A stretch of DNA of 64,000 bases from Polyangium spumosum (GCF_009649845.1 NZ_WJIE01000014.1:159063-223062); one strand, 5' to 3'. Positions 25,846-35,624 are shown, numbered from the stretch's first letter. Notes: a model not told the origin generated them from the letters alone. A program made the numbers and translations.

Positions 25846-27279
25846 ATGAACCTTTTGGATCGCCGCGCGCGCGGCCTTCTCCTTTGCAGCACCCTCGCCC
25901 TCGCCGCCTGCGGCGGTGACGAAAATCCCCCTCCCCCTCCCGCGGGCCCGGGTACGCCGGAGCTGCCGGCCCCCCTGGTCGCGGGGACGCCCGAGACCGA
26001 CGCCCTCGCCGACGCCCCGGCCCGCTGCGGGCAGGCCGACCACGCCTGGCAGAGGGATCTCTCGCTCGGCGAGGTCACCACGCATCGGGCGACGGCCACC
26101 TATCCCAAGGGCCTGCTCGACGCAATCGCGGCCGAGGCGCTCGGCGACCTGCCCGTCTCGCTGAAGTACGACGTCGTGACCCACGCCTTCACGTACGTGA
26201 CGCAGGATCGCGGCGAGACGGTGGAGGCGACGGCGCTGCTCGCGTGGCCGACGACCGTCCCCGAGGACGCCGAGGCGCTGCCGACGCTGATGGTCCTGCA
26301 CGGCACGAGCGGATTCACGGATGGATGTGGCCCGAGCTCGGCGACGGAGACCGCGGCGCTCGCGGCCGCGCTCGCGTCGACCGGCTACATCGTCGTGGCG
26401 CCCGATTACATCGGCCTCAAGAACGAGGCGCCGCCCACGGGCTTCTTGCATCCGTATCTGGTCGGTCAGGCGACGGCCATCGCCTCGCTCGACGCGGCCC
26501 GCGCGGTGCTGCGCCTGCCCGAGGAGATCCGCGAGGGCGGCGCGCGGCCCTCGGCGCGCCTCGTGGTGGTGGGCGGATCGCAGGGCGGGCACGCGGCGCT
26601 CTGGGTCGATCGTCTCGCGCCTTATTATGCGCGCGAGCTCGACATCATGGGCATCGCGGCCACGGTCCCGCCCGCGGACCTGCTCGGCGAGGGCACGCTC
26701 GCGCTCACCACGAAGCGAGACTCCACCGCCAACATCATCGCCTTTTACGGCGCGAGCGCAGGGTGGTACGGCGCGGATGACAAGCTCGCGGAGGTGCTGC
26801 TCCCGCCGCTCGATCAGGACGTGCCCGCGGCCCTGGGATCGGGCTGTGATCCCGGGGATGTCCTCTCGGGCAGCGAGATGCTCTCGTCGATGTTCCAGCC
26901 CGCGCTGCTCGACGCCGTCGCGTCGGGCAAGCTCGGCGAGCTCGCGCCGTGGGGCTGTATGGCCACCGAGAATGGCTTGCCCACCACGAGCGTGTCGCGC
27001 ATCCAGAAGGACGCGGCGAGTTATGGCATCCTCTTCGTCACGGGCGAGTCGGACACGCTCGTCGACACGCCGACCGAACGTGCTGCATTCGAGGCGCTGT
27101 GCGAGGCGGGGATGCCCATGCGTTACCTCGAGTGCGCCGGCGCCTCGCACACGAAGGCCACGACGTGGGCGCTGCCGGAGATCCTGACCTTCCTCGAGGA
27201 GCGCGTCGCGGGCAAACCCTTCGAGAAGGCCTGCGCCGCGGGCGCCCCCGTCACCTGCGCGGGGACCCCGGCGCCCTGA
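25846..27279 (+). CDS. Secreted lipoprotein alpha/beta-hydrolase (secretory-lipase-like)
   Basis: The 477-residue product has a signal peptide with lipobox ALAAC, then a Pro-rich linker. The hydrolase core shows the oxyanion-side strand LMVLHGTSGFTDGCG, the nucleophile elbow VVGGSQGGHAAL (Ser in GGSQG), a late Asp in ESDTLVDTPTE and a His in CAGASHTKATT, giving a plausible Ser-Asp-His triad. The overall layout resembles the secretory (LIP) lipase family. It is probably an extracytoplasmic esterase or lipase. An AAGGTG site precedes the ATG. It converges with the DUF4423 regulator with a gap of about 20 bases. Confidence 0.85.
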   Translation: MNLLDRRARGLLLCSTLALAACGGDENPPPPPAGPGTPELPAPLVAGTPETDALADAPARCGQADHAWQRDLSLGEVTTHRATATYPKGLLDAIAAEALGDLPVSLKYDVVTHAFTYVTQDRGETVEATALLAWPTTVPEDAEALPTLMVLHGTSGFTDGCGPSSATETAALAAALASTGYIVVAPDYIGLKNEAPPTGFLHPYLVGQATAIASLDAARAVLRLPEEIREGGARPSARLVVVGGSQGGHAALWVDRLAPYYARELDIMGIAATVPPADLLGEGTLALTTKRDSTANIIAFYGASAGWYGADDKLAEVLLPPLDQDVPAALGSGCDPGDVLSGSEMLSSMFQPALLDAVASGKLGELAPWGCMATENGLPTTSVSRIQKDAASYGILFVTGESDTLVDTPTERAAFEALCEAGMPMRYLECAGASHTKATTWALPEILTFLEERVAGKPFEKACAAGAPVTCAGTPAP

Positions 27280-27300
27280 GGGCGTCCGCGATCCCACGCC

Positions 27301-28278
27301 TCACGCGCCGAGCTCGAAGAGCTGCATCGCCACCAGCGCGACACAATCGGGCTCGCGCGAGTCCGATACGATCTGCCGAAGCTCGTGGAAATATCGCACG
27401 TGCAAGGCGCGCAGCCGCTCGAGGTCGGCGCGCGCGACGCTGACCAGGTTGTAGGAATACAGGCCCGGATCGCCGCGAAGCTGCCGGCGCGCGGCGACGT
27501 CGAGCCAGTGCGCCTTCAATCGTTGTCGCGGCTCGGCCGCGCCGCGGGTCATGTCGACCGTCTCGGCCGTGGCGGCGTACCGCCCCTCCTGCCATCGGAC
27601 CAGGCCCGCCCGCAACAGGGCTTCGAGGCAAGCGCGCACCTCGTCCTCGGGCAAACCGAGGCGCGCGGCGACCCAGGCGTCGTCATGGCAAGAGAGGGCG
27701 GCGTAACTCGCGAGCTCGAGGACACGCAGGACGGCGTGCGACCAGGGCAGCTCGGTGGCGATCCGTCGGCGCTCCTCCAGCACGCGAAGGTCACGCGCGA
27801 CCGAGGGCAACCCGCTCGGGGGGACGAAAAGGGCGAGGAAATCGAGGAGCCGGTCGGTGGTCGCGTCGACGATGGCCAGCACGTCGGGGAGCCGCGGCTG
27901 GGACGTGCCGGCCATGAAGCGCGACACCTGCGACGCGCTGCGCCCGATACGCGCGCCGATCTCGGCGTTGCTCAGGCCTCCTTTGAGGGCCTGAAAGAGG
28001 ATCGCCGTGAGGGCCGGGTCGGAGACGGCGACGTCCGCGCCGAGGGCCGACTCCTGACGCACGAAATCCGAGAGCGCGCGATGAACGTCGATGCCGTTGT
28101 ACGCCGCGACGCGCAGCAGGGTGGGCAGCGTGGGAAAACGCCGCCCGGACTCCCAGCCGAAGGCGACGTTCGTCCCGTACCCGAGCCGCCGGCTGAGCTG
28201 CCGTTGCGAGCGCCGGCCGCGGAGCGCTCGGCAGAAATCCTTCGCGATCTCGGCAAAGTACGCCAGCTTGTATCGCAT
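27301..28278 (-). CDS. DUF4423 / TIGR02147-type transcriptional regulator
   Basis: The 325-residue soluble protein begins with a helix-turn-helix resembling XRE domains (QLSRRLGYGTNVAFGWESG, about 25-43). A second HTH-like region (LSNAEIGARIGRSASQVSRF) lies near residue 105. The DUF4423 C-terminal half contains a winged-helix-like section and the family ending YNLVSVARADLERLRALH..YFHELRQIV..VALVAMQLFEL. The function of this myxobacterial/Fibrobacter family is not established. The start codon overlaps a GCATATATGC palindrome that could be an autoregulatory site. Confidence 0.85.
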   Translation of the reverse strand: MRYKLAYFAEIAKDFCRALRGRRSQRQLSRRLGYGTNVAFGWESGRRFPTLPTLLRVAAYNGIDVHRALSDFVRQESALGADVAVSDPALTAILFQALKGGLSNAEIGARIGRSASQVSRFMAGTSQPRLPDVLAIVDATTDRLLDFLALFVPPSGLPSVARDLRVLEERRRIATELPWSHAVLRVLELASYAALSCHDDAWVAARLGLPEDEVRACLEALLRAGLVRWQEGRYAATAETVDMTRGAAEPRQRLKAHWLDVAARRQLRGDPGLYSYNLVSVARADLERLRALHVRYFHELRQIVSDSREPDCVALVAMQLFELGA

Positions 28279-28300
28279 ATATGCACATAGTATAGCAGAT
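28275..28300 (-). promoter_or_regulatory. Putative -10 box and palindrome at the DUF4423 regulator start
   Basis: On the minus strand TATACT (28295-28290) lies about a dozen bases before the ATG, and a 10-bp perfect palindrome GCATATATGC (28275-28284) covers the start codon. This is a short AT-rich island in otherwise GC-rich sequence. No good -35 box is visible, so an activator may be needed. The same stretch is upstream of the divergent lipoprotein gene at 28387. Confidence 0.4.
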
Positions 28301-28386
28301 CGGCGCGATGGAGAATGCGTATGTGCACTACGCGGCGCTTGCGCTCACGGCGCTGCTGCGGCAAGACAGGGCGCAGGAGGCTTTTG

Positions 28387-29022
28387 ATGAACGCACGACT
28401 TGCGCTTGGGCTTTTGATGGGGCTGCTCGTGGGGTGCTCGCAGACCGGGGGGCAGACGGGGGAGATCGCCGCGGATCCCTGCGACTTCCAGCCCGGAAGG
28501 ACGGGAGGAGGCTGGCCGCGCGTGGACCATGGCCTCACCGACCCGACGCCGGTGGGCGTGAGCGGCCAGGAGGCGATCGACGCGACGGGCGGGTCCGGGA
28601 GCTTCGAGGTGGCGTGGGCCAATGGAAAGAAGAGCGCCGTGAGCTGGTCGCTCGCCGCCGATATCGAGAGCTCGCCGGTGGTGCAATCCATCGACCGCAA
28701 AGGCGACTGCGGCGACGAGCTCTTGCAGGTCCTCGTGCTCGGGGACTTCTCGAGCGCCGATGGCACCCTCGATCACGAGCAGCGAGGGGAGCTTTATCGG
28801 GGCGAGGACGGGGCCTCGGACCTTCGTCTGGCCTTTTTCTTCAACGAGAACCCGTTCCCGGACGTCCACGCAGGCGGCGGGGCGGGCGATAGCTGCGCAG
28901 ATTGCAGCGGCAACTTCGAGCTCTCGTTCGAATTGCGCTGGGAGGCGGGCGCGTCGGCCCCGCGGGGCCGCGTGGACCTCATCGAGAACGGGAAGCTGCT
29001 CGGCGAAGTCGGCACGTTCTAA
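28387..29022 (+). CDS. Small lipoprotein, unknown function
   Basis: This 211-residue product starts at MNARLALG, with a perfect AGGAGG six to seven bases upstream. The lipobox GLLVGC is followed by a beta-rich soluble domain of about 180 residues containing a Cys pair, CADC. Phrases such as GSFEVAWANGKKSAVSWSLAAD suggest a beta-sandwich surface domain, but there is no family I recognise. Its last four bases overlap the end of the convergent metallophosphatase gene. Confidence 0.75.
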   Translation: MNARLALGLLMGLLVGCSQTGGQTGEIAADPCDFQPGRTGGGWPRVDHGLTDPTPVGVSGQEAIDATGGSGSFEVAWANGKKSAVSWSLAADIESSPVVQSIDRKGDCGDELLQVLVLGDFSSADGTLDHEQRGELYRGEDGASDLRLAFFFNENPFPDVHAGGGAGDSCADCSGNFELSFELRWEAGASAPRGRVDLIENGKLLGEVGTF

Positions 29023-30029
29023 TCGTTCGAACGGAGCGGGCGCACCTCCGCGCCCTTGATCTCCAGCACCTCGGGTTTGCCCCCGTAGTACTTCGACATC
29101 CCCACGTCGATACGCCAGACCTGCTCGTCACACGCGGAGGTGATGCCGCCGCGCTGCACCGTGTGGCCGACGACCATACGTTTGGCCGGGATCAACGCCA
29201 GGGTCTCCTTCAGCACACGACAGTCCTCCGGACCGGGCGCGGCCGAGTAACGCCGCAGCCAGACAGGGCCGTCCTCCGCGGTGATGATCGCGGGCACGTC
29301 CTTCGCAGAGCCGTCCATCCAGGCGCGCGCCTCGCGGTTCATGCGATCGATGCCATAACGGACGTGCTTGGGCGAGATGCCCCCATGCACGAAGACCGTG
29401 TCGCCGACGACGGCGATGAGGTCGCGCTTCGCGAGCATCTTCGCATACGGGCCGCCGGGGAGAAACGCGGCCGCGCGCGCCCTGGCCGGCTCCGCCACGC
29501 GGTCGAGGCGCCGATCCGCGGTCGCGACGCCGGAGACCCCCACGAAATCCTTGAATGCGTCGTCGGTCACGTAGCGGAGATCGAGCTGGACGTTCATCAC
29601 CTCGTGGTTGCCGTTGAGCGCGATCACGGCGCCGCCCGCGCGTTTGGCCTCGTCGGCGAGGCGCTCGAAGAGGTCGAGGATGTCGCGATCCTCGTCGCCG
29701 CGATCGATCTCGTCTCCGACCTGCACGATCATGAGATCCTTGCCGACCCAGTGATCCTTCTCGTCGATCGCCCCGGCCATTCGAAGCGCCGCGCGTGTCG
29801 CCGCGAGGTCGCCGTGGACGTCGCCGATCGCGACGATCCTCGCCGGCGCGGCAATACGCTGCACCGGCGTGGGGGCCGCCGTGGCGGTCGGCGTGGGGGC
29901 GCCGGAGGCCACCTTCGGCCCCGTGGTGATCGGGGCCGCCGCGGGGCCCGGCTCCGGGATGCTCTTGTCGCAGGCGGTGAGGGCGAAGACGAGGAAAACG
30001 AGGGAGGACGAGCGGATCCGCGGGTGCAT
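29019..30029 (-). CDS. Calcineurin-like metallophosphoesterase lipoprotein
   Basis: The 336-residue product starts at MHPRIRSSS (six codons after a longer possible start). It has a lipobox (ALTAC) and a Pro/Ala/Thr linker. The PPP-type metallophosphoesterase domain shows GDVHGD (about 72-77), VGDEIDRGDEDRD, LNGNHEVMN and, later, VFVHGG and VVGHTVQ. These are all the metal ligands of the Shewanella-phosphatase/ApaH-like group. It likely acts in the periplasm or on the surface on phosphoesters; substrate unknown. The 3' end overlaps the facing lipoprotein gene by four bases. Confidence 0.9.
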   Translation of the reverse strand: MHPRIRSSSLVFLVFALTACDKSIPEPGPAAAPITTGPKVASGAPTPTATAAPTPVQRIAAPARIVAIGDVHGDLAATRAALRMAGAIDEKDHWVGKDLMIVQVGDEIDRGDEDRDILDLFERLADEAKRAGGAVIALNGNHEVMNVQLDLRYVTDDAFKDFVGVSGVATADRRLDRVAEPARARAAAFLPGGPYAKMLAKRDLIAVVGDTVFVHGGISPKHVRYGIDRMNREARAWMDGSAKDVPAIITAEDGPVWLRRYSAAPGPEDCRVLKETLALIPAKRMVVGHTVQRGGITSACDEQVWRIDVGMSKYYGGKPEVLEIKGAEVRPLRSND

Positions 30030-30114
30030 CGCCCTCGCTTCTACCACAGGGCCCCGTCGGATTCATGCCGATCCTCGCGCAGCGACGCCACGAGCGGTGT
30101 AGAGTCGCGCGGCG

Positions 30115-31023
30115 ATGGCCACGATCCACTACGCGCCCGACGGGATCTCCGTCGATGCCCCGGAAGGACAGACTCTCCTCGCCGCCGCGCTCTCCGCGGG
30201 CGTTCCGCACATTCGCGCCTGCGGCGGCAATGCGCGCTGCTCCACGTGCCGCGTGGTCGTGCTCGAGGGGCTCGAGCACGTCGACCCTCGCAATGAGCGG
30301 GAGCAGTCGCTCGCCGAATGGTTCGGGCTGCCGCCGAGCGTCCGCATGGCGTGCCAGACGACCACGCGTGGCCCCGTCCGCGTCCGCAGGCTGGCGCTCG
30401 ATCAGGAGGACGTGCAGATCATCAGCCGTCTCCGCGCGGGGAAGGCGGCCGCGCTCGGGGCCAGGCTGCCCGTCGCGATCCTCGTCGCCGATATCCGCGG
30501 CTTCACGGAGTTCTCGGCGTCGCTCGAGCCGTATGACGTGATTTACGTGCTGAATCGTTACTTCGAGGCCATGGGGCGCGTCGTCGCGGCCGAGGGAGGC
30601 TTCATCAACAACTACATGGGTGACGGCCTCTCGGCGCTCTTCGGCGCGGACGGGCAGCCGGAGGCGGCCTCGCGCGCGGTGCGGGCGGCGCTCGGGATGC
30701 TCGAAGCCACGGCGCAGCTCGCGCCGTACCTCGTGACGAGCCATGGCCGGGCCTTCGACATCGGGATCGGGATCCACCTCGACGAGGTCGTGGTCGGGCC
30801 CGCGGGCGCGAGCGACACGAAGCTCGTCGCTGCCATGGGCGGCGCGGTCGACTTCGCCTGCCGCGTCGAATCGGCGAACGAGGAGGTCGGCAGCCGGCTC
30901 CTCGTCTCGGAGCCCGTCTACCGCGCGGTCGCGGACAAGGTCTCCGTGGGGCGGACGGCGCGTATCGCGGCAAAACGAGGTCCGGCCGACTGCGCGCTGC
31001 ACGAGATCACGGCCCTCCGCTGA
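30115..31023 (+). CDS. Adrenodoxin-type ferredoxin fused to class III nucleotide cyclase
   Basis: The 302-residue soluble protein has an N-terminal 2Fe-2S domain with Cys36-x5-Cys42-x2-Cys45 and Cys80 (ACGGNARCSTCRV...RMACQT), the adrenodoxin spacing. A class III adenylate/guanylate cyclase domain starts near residue 115 with both metal Asp residues (VADIRGFTEF and NYMGDGLSALF). Where many cyclases have the transition-state Asn (VNxAxR), this one has VDFACRVE; the Arg is kept. Fusion suggests redox-controlled cNMP synthesis, perhaps feeding cNMP-binding proteins such as the phosphatase at 1.8 kb (inference). smpB follows after eight bases, so the two are likely co-transcribed. Confidence 0.92.
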   Translation: MATIHYAPDGISVDAPEGQTLLAAALSAGVPHIRACGGNARCSTCRVVVLEGLEHVDPRNEREQSLAEWFGLPPSVRMACQTTTRGPVRVRRLALDQEDVQIISRLRAGKAAALGARLPVAILVADIRGFTEFSASLEPYDVIYVLNRYFEAMGRVVAAEGGFINNYMGDGLSALFGADGQPEAASRAVRAALGMLEATAQLAPYLVTSHGRAFDIGIGIHLDEVVVGPAGASDTKLVAAMGGAVDFACRVESANEEVGSRLLVSEPVYRAVADKVSVGRTARIAAKRGPADCALHEITALR

Positions 31024-31031
31024 GACGCTGC

Positions 31032-31514
31032 ATGAACGAGCGAAAGCAGAGCGGCGAGCACGTCATCGCGCGGAACCGCGCGGCGACGTTTCATTACGAG
31101 CTGTCGGACCGGTACGAGGCGGGCATCGTGCTGCGCGGGAGCGAGGTGAAGTCGCTGCGTGAGGGGCGCGTGCACCTGACCGACGCGTACGCGGTGGTCG
31201 AGCGTGGCGAGGTATGGCTGAGGAACATGCACATTGCGTCCTTCCTCCACGCGCGCGCGTTCCCGCACGACGAGCGCAGCGCGCGCAAGCTGCTCCTCCA
31301 CGCGAGCGAGATCCGGCAGATCGAGCGCGCCATCATGCGCGAGGGCTACACGCTCGTGCCGCTCGACCTGCATTTCCGGAATGGCCACGTGAAGGTGGCC
31401 CTCGGCGTCGGCCGCGGGAAGAAGGTGCACGACAAGCGCGCCGCCATCGCCGAGCGCACGGAGGAACGCGAAGCGCTGCAAGAGCTGCGCGCCCGACAGC
31501 GCCGCGGGGGGTGA
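31032..31514 (+). CDS. smpB: SsrA-binding protein SmpB
   Basis: The 160-residue protein carries the SmpB core: ARNRAATFHYEL near the N-terminus, ERYEAGI-type IVLRGSEVKSLREGRVHLTDAYA, and the basic tail GVGRGKKVHDKR..IAERT. It binds tmRNA and brings it to stalled ribosomes for trans-translation. Length is normal for the family. No ssrA gene was found in the window. It follows the ferredoxin-cyclase gene closely, an unusual neighbour. Confidence 0.97.
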   Translation: MNERKQSGEHVIARNRAATFHYELSDRYEAGIVLRGSEVKSLREGRVHLTDAYAVVERGEVWLRNMHIASFLHARAFPHDERSARKLLLHASEIRQIERAIMREGYTLVPLDLHFRNGHVKVALGVGRGKKVHDKRAAIAERTEEREALQELRARQRRGG

Positions 31515-31592
31515 CGCCGGCTTTTAATACTCCCGGCACTTGCCAAGTGGACGTTCATGCGCAATAAGAGGTCGCCACCCACGGGAGATATC

Positions 31593-32954
31593 ATGGTAAA
31601 TAAATCGCGCTTCCTTGCAATCGGTCTCCTGGCCGCCCTCGCCGTGCCCGCCTGCGCAGCGCAGGATCCTGCGCTGCCGGAGGAAACGGAGTCGACAGCC
31701 TCCGCCGCCACGGCGACCCGGATCTATGCCTCGGAGGGGGACCTCGACTTCTCGTTCGAGACGCTCGGCACCTTCGAGGAGCGCGACGGCGTCCGCGCGC
31801 TCATCCTGCGCGGCACCGCGAACCGCTACCTGAAGAGCGTGTTCAGCTTCGTTCCCGATGACGCCTTCGGACAGGCGAACATCATCAGCGAGCGGCGGCT
31901 CGAGGTCGTGATCCACGAGGGCCACGAGCTGAATAGCTTGCTCTCCGGCCTGCCGCTCTTCGTCTCCATCAACACCTTCACGGGCACGCCCAACCAGTAC
32001 ACCGCTCGGGTCGAGGTCTCGGCGCGTTTTTACGATTTCCTCGGATCGAGCGACATCTGGATCGACGAGGCCGTGCAGCCGTTCTACGCCCTCAACGGCA
32101 CCGACAACGTCGTCTATCGCGGCGGCGCCGACGTGCTCGGAAACCCGCTCACCGTCACGGCGCCCGACGGCGCGCCGACGGTCTTCCCCGTCGATGCGAA
32201 CAGCTACCGCCTCGACTGGTCGTACGCGAATCTGCATGACGCCATCGATCCGCACACGCAGTACCTTTCCTTCAGCGCGACGCGCCCCGACGGGACCCTC
32301 GCGAAGAAGAGCGCGCGCCTCGTCGCGCGCGTGACGGGCCTCGCCCTCACCTCCGGCGACCCCTACACGGTATGGCCGACGCCCGCGTGCGAGCCTTCGG
32401 TTCACGCCTGCTACCTCAGCCAGCCCGCGGGAACGACCGATTTCGCGGCGTGTGGCTCCTACCGCCAGGTGCAGCGCTGTGTCCATGCGGATGCGTGCGA
32501 CGTGCTGCAGGAGCCCCTCTCGCTCGCCTCGATCGACGCTTCCTCGCTCGAGCCGGCGCGCGCGGCGTGGAACCAGGGATCGAGCGGCTACAACTGGCGC
32601 AATCTCCAGCCCATCGCCGCCTACGATACGCCGGAGTGCCCAGCGGCGCCGGTCACGATCGCGAGCGTGGTCGACGAGATCGCCTCCACGGATCAGAACC
32701 AGCCTGCCTCCGAATACGGCACGTTCACCGATCGCGCCGGCCTCTCCGCGACCACGTTCTTCGGAGCGAACGGCGGCAGCGCCCTGCTCGCCGCGATCGA
32801 CGCCTTCGCGGGCGGCGGCGACATCGAGGCGTGGTATTACAGCGAGCAGGTGTCGTGCCACAACTGCACCGACTTCATCACCCGCGTCGTGCTTCTCTAC
32901 CCGGATAGCGGCGTGGTCCTCGTCCTCGACGGCAATTACGGCTACGACTCCTGA
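31593..32954 (+). CDS. Secreted lipoprotein with Cys-containing C-terminal half, unknown function
   Basis: The 453-residue product starts at MVNKSRF, chosen for GGAG seven bases upstream; a start 12 codons earlier lacks a signal peptide at its N-terminus. The lipobox LAVPAC is followed by a beta-rich region (RIYASEGDLDFSFETLGTF..) and then a C-terminal half with paired Cys (WPTPACEPSVHACYL, CGSYRQVQRCVHADAC, SCHNC). The domain order hints at an exported beta-sandwich plus disulfide-stabilised domain. I recognise no family. It stands alone between smpB and a convergent membrane protein gene. Confidence 0.75.
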   Translation: MVNKSRFLAIGLLAALAVPACAAQDPALPEETESTASAATATRIYASEGDLDFSFETLGTFEERDGVRALILRGTANRYLKSVFSFVPDDAFGQANIISERRLEVVIHEGHELNSLLSGLPLFVSINTFTGTPNQYTARVEVSARFYDFLGSSDIWIDEAVQPFYALNGTDNVVYRGGADVLGNPLTVTAPDGAPTVFPVDANSYRLDWSYANLHDAIDPHTQYLSFSATRPDGTLAKKSARLVARVTGLALTSGDPYTVWPTPACEPSVHACYLSQPAGTTDFAACGSYRQVQRCVHADACDVLQEPLSLASIDASSLEPARAAWNQGSSGYNWRNLQPIAAYDTPECPAAPVTIASVVDEIASTDQNQPASEYGTFTDRAGLSATTFFGANGGSALLAAIDAFAGGGDIEAWYYSEQVSCHNCTDFITRVVLLYPDSGVVLVLDGNYGYDS

Positions 32955-32971
32955 CCGAGGCCCGCGGCGCG

Positions 32972-33709
32972 TCAAAACGCTCCACCCACCACCGCGCCGC
33001 CGGCGAGCGGCGCGACGTACCAGGAAAAACCAGGAGCAGGCCGCCGCGGTCGCCCCGCGCCGGCCGTACCGCCGGAGCGGCGGTACTCTTCCCAATCGTC
33101 GATCGCGGCGGTCGGCATCGTGAAGATCTGCGCTTCGCTGAGCGCGATTCCGATCGTCGCGCTCAGCGCGCCCGTCACCGGCCTGCCATACCCCAGCGCC
33201 AGCACCAGCCCGACGCCCGTGGACACCGTGCCGGACAGCACGTGATTGAACCATTTGCGGCGGAGCACCTCCGACTCCGCGCTCTCGCGGAGCAGGCGCT
33301 CGCCGCGCGCGAGCTTCTTGCGTCGCTCGTCGGGCGTCGCGTCCGGCATCGCTCGCAGATCGGCGGCGGCGTGGCGGGCGGGGAACGGGACGAACGAAAG
33401 CGGGATCAAACCGAGGGACGACCCGACTGCGCCGACGGCGGCGTCCGCGCGAAGGCCCGGGTCGGTGATGGCGACGGCGACGGCGCCCTGCCCGACCGTC
33501 AGCGCGGTCCACCCCGTGTACCAGCCATACCACCATCGGTTCGCCGGGGCGGTCCCGCGATCGAGGCGCGCCTGGAGGAACGCGATACGCCGCGCGACCT
33601 CCGCGTCCGACCGCGGCGGCAAGCCTGCCGAGGGGTCGGCCCGCGCGGAGACTGCGGCGAGCGAGATCGTGGAGGCGACGAGAAGAGCGAGCTTGGTCCG
33701 GTGCATCAT
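32972..33709 (-). CDS. Membrane protein with signal peptide, unknown function
   Basis: The 245-residue product starts at MMHRTKL, with GGTGG about six bases upstream; an upstream GTG is also possible. A cleavable signal (LLVASTISLAAVSARA) is followed by a short charged helix and about four hydrophobic segments (around WYTGWTALTVGQGAVAVAI, SLGLIPLSFVPF, GTVSTGVGLVLALGYG, GALSATIGIALSEAQ). The C-terminus ends in a Gly-rich hydrophobic stretch. This layout recurs in myxobacterial genomes, but I know no function. It could be an outer-membrane rather than an inner-membrane protein. Confidence 0.7.
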   Translation of the reverse strand: MMHRTKLALLVASTISLAAVSARADPSAGLPPRSDAEVARRIAFLQARLDRGTAPANRWWYGWYTGWTALTVGQGAVAVAITDPGLRADAAVGAVGSSLGLIPLSFVPFPARHAAADLRAMPDATPDERRKKLARGERLLRESAESEVLRRKWFNHVLSGTVSTGVGLVLALGYGRPVTGALSATIGIALSEAQIFTMPTAAIDDWEEYRRSGGTAGAGRPRRPAPGFSWYVAPLAGGAVVGGAF

Positions 33710-33805
33710 GGGAACCACCGCGGTTGCGTGGCTGCACCGTAACCGATTCGGTGGTCCGCGAGCCCCGGAATCGCTCCGGGGACTCGCAGAACGCGAATCG
33801 ACCAG

Positions 33806-34507
<702 letters not shown>

Positions 34508-34590
34508 TCAGGGATGACGAGGGCGGACCGGCGCGGAAGCGCTCGCGGCGATGAATCAGGGAGTCGTGTCGAGGAGGAGCGTCACGTCGT

Positions 34591-35094
34591 TCACCACGGA
34601 GGGATAACGTCGGCGGCTCGTGCGCAGGCGTCTGCGTCGAGCCTCGACGCGAGCCAGCTCGTGACGCAATCGTCCGCGGCGTCTCCCGGGACCAGGATGA
34701 CGCCGCCCTTGTGCGCCTCCACGCCTCGCCCCTTCCGGAGGAAGGTGAGCCGCTCCGGCGCCTCGCCCTGCTCGCCGACGACGAGGCTCATCCACTCGGG
34801 CTCCAGACCGACCACGGATCGATAGCTGGCCTCGTATTCGGCCTCGGTCGTGGATCCCGAGCCTGGGACGTCCGAGGGCGAGAGGCGAAGCCCCGAGCTC
34901 GTGTAGAGCCGCAGGTTCCGCTCTGGTTTTCCATGACAATCGAGCGTCGCGCATCGCGGCTCGAGCGCGTCGAGGACCGGGGGAAAGGCCGCGCGGCTCG
35001 GCAGTTGCCACGAAGCGTCGGGTTCGATCTCCTCGCTCGGGATGCAACCCAGGAGGGCCAGCGACAGCGAGGCGACGGGGAGGAGCTTTTTCAT
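34591..35094 (-). CDS. Cytochrome-c-like lipoprotein with a CX4CH site
   Basis: The 167-residue product starts at MKKLLPV and has lipobox ALLGC. A single heme-type motif, CATLDCHG, is present near residue 50. Its Cys-Cys spacing is four rather than two, a form known in some multiheme cytochromes. The following NLRLYTSSGLRL and late VILVPGDAADDCVTSWLASRL recall planctomycete/myxobacterial cytochrome-c-like domains, in which a conserved lost-mass segment follows the heme site. Its ATG overlaps the stop of the diheme gene upstream (ATGA), so they are co-translated. Heme attachment is inferred, not certain. Confidence 0.7.
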   Translation of the reverse strand: MKKLLPVASLSLALLGCIPSEEIEPDASWQLPSRAAFPPVLDALEPRCATLDCHGKPERNLRLYTSSGLRLSPSDVPGSGSTTEAEYEASYRSVVGLEPEWMSLVVGEQGEAPERLTFLRKGRGVEAHKGGVILVPGDAADDCVTSWLASRLDADACARAADVIPPW

Positions 35095-35624
35095 GGACAA
35101 CCCGCCTCCTCGGGCTCGCCCTCGAATGGAATCATGTAAATGGGCCCGGCCGAACCCGGGCCCGGCGCGGGGGCGTGGCAGCTCGCGCACGAGCCGTCGC
35201 CGTTCACCGGGGACTCCATGACCTGCGTCCACCCCTCGCGCTCGACGCGGACCCACAGCGGCCACGCCGGCTCGTAATCGCCGGGGCGAACGAAGAAATT
35301 CCCGGCGCAATTCGTGGCCACGCGATACGTGTTGCCCAGACCGTCGGCGAAGTGCACGAGCGCAGAGGCGGCCGGCTGGGCCCCATCGATGCGCAGGTGA
35401 ATCGTGCCGGCGACGCTGAAGGGGGTCGACGTGGAGCCGTCGTGGCATACCAGGCAAGGTTGCCCCGCGCGATGGAGCGGGCCCGCGGGGACGCCGGGTA
35501 ACTCGTCGCCGAGCCTCACGACCGCGTCCTCTCGAAGCGGATCACCGCACCCGGACGAAGCGGCGCAGAGCCCCAGGACCACGATCCAAGCGGCTGCGCG
35601 CTTGCTGGATGACGAAAGCAACAT
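35091..35624 (-). CDS. Diheme c-type cytochrome-like lipoprotein
   Basis: The 177-residue product starts at MLLSSSSK, giving a signal peptide with lipobox AASSGC; upstream in-frame sequence is not needed. Two CxxCH heme c motifs are present: CLVCHDG (about residue 55) and CASCHAP (about 157). Between them is a small beta-rich domain (VAGTIHLRIDG..ALVHFADGLGNTYRV..NFFVRPGDY) of carboxypeptidase-regulatory-like look. It is likely an envelope electron-transfer protein and the first gene of a pair with the CX4CH protein. It diverges from the DUF2271 operon. Confidence 0.82.
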   Translation of the reverse strand: MLLSSSSKRAAAWIVVLGLCAASSGCGDPLREDAVVRLGDELPGVPAGPLHRAGQPCLVCHDGSTSTPFSVAGTIHLRIDGAQPAASALVHFADGLGNTYRVATNCAGNFFVRPGDYEPAWPLWVRVEREGWTQVMESPVNGDGSCASCHAPAPGPGSAGPIYMIPFEGEPEEAGCP

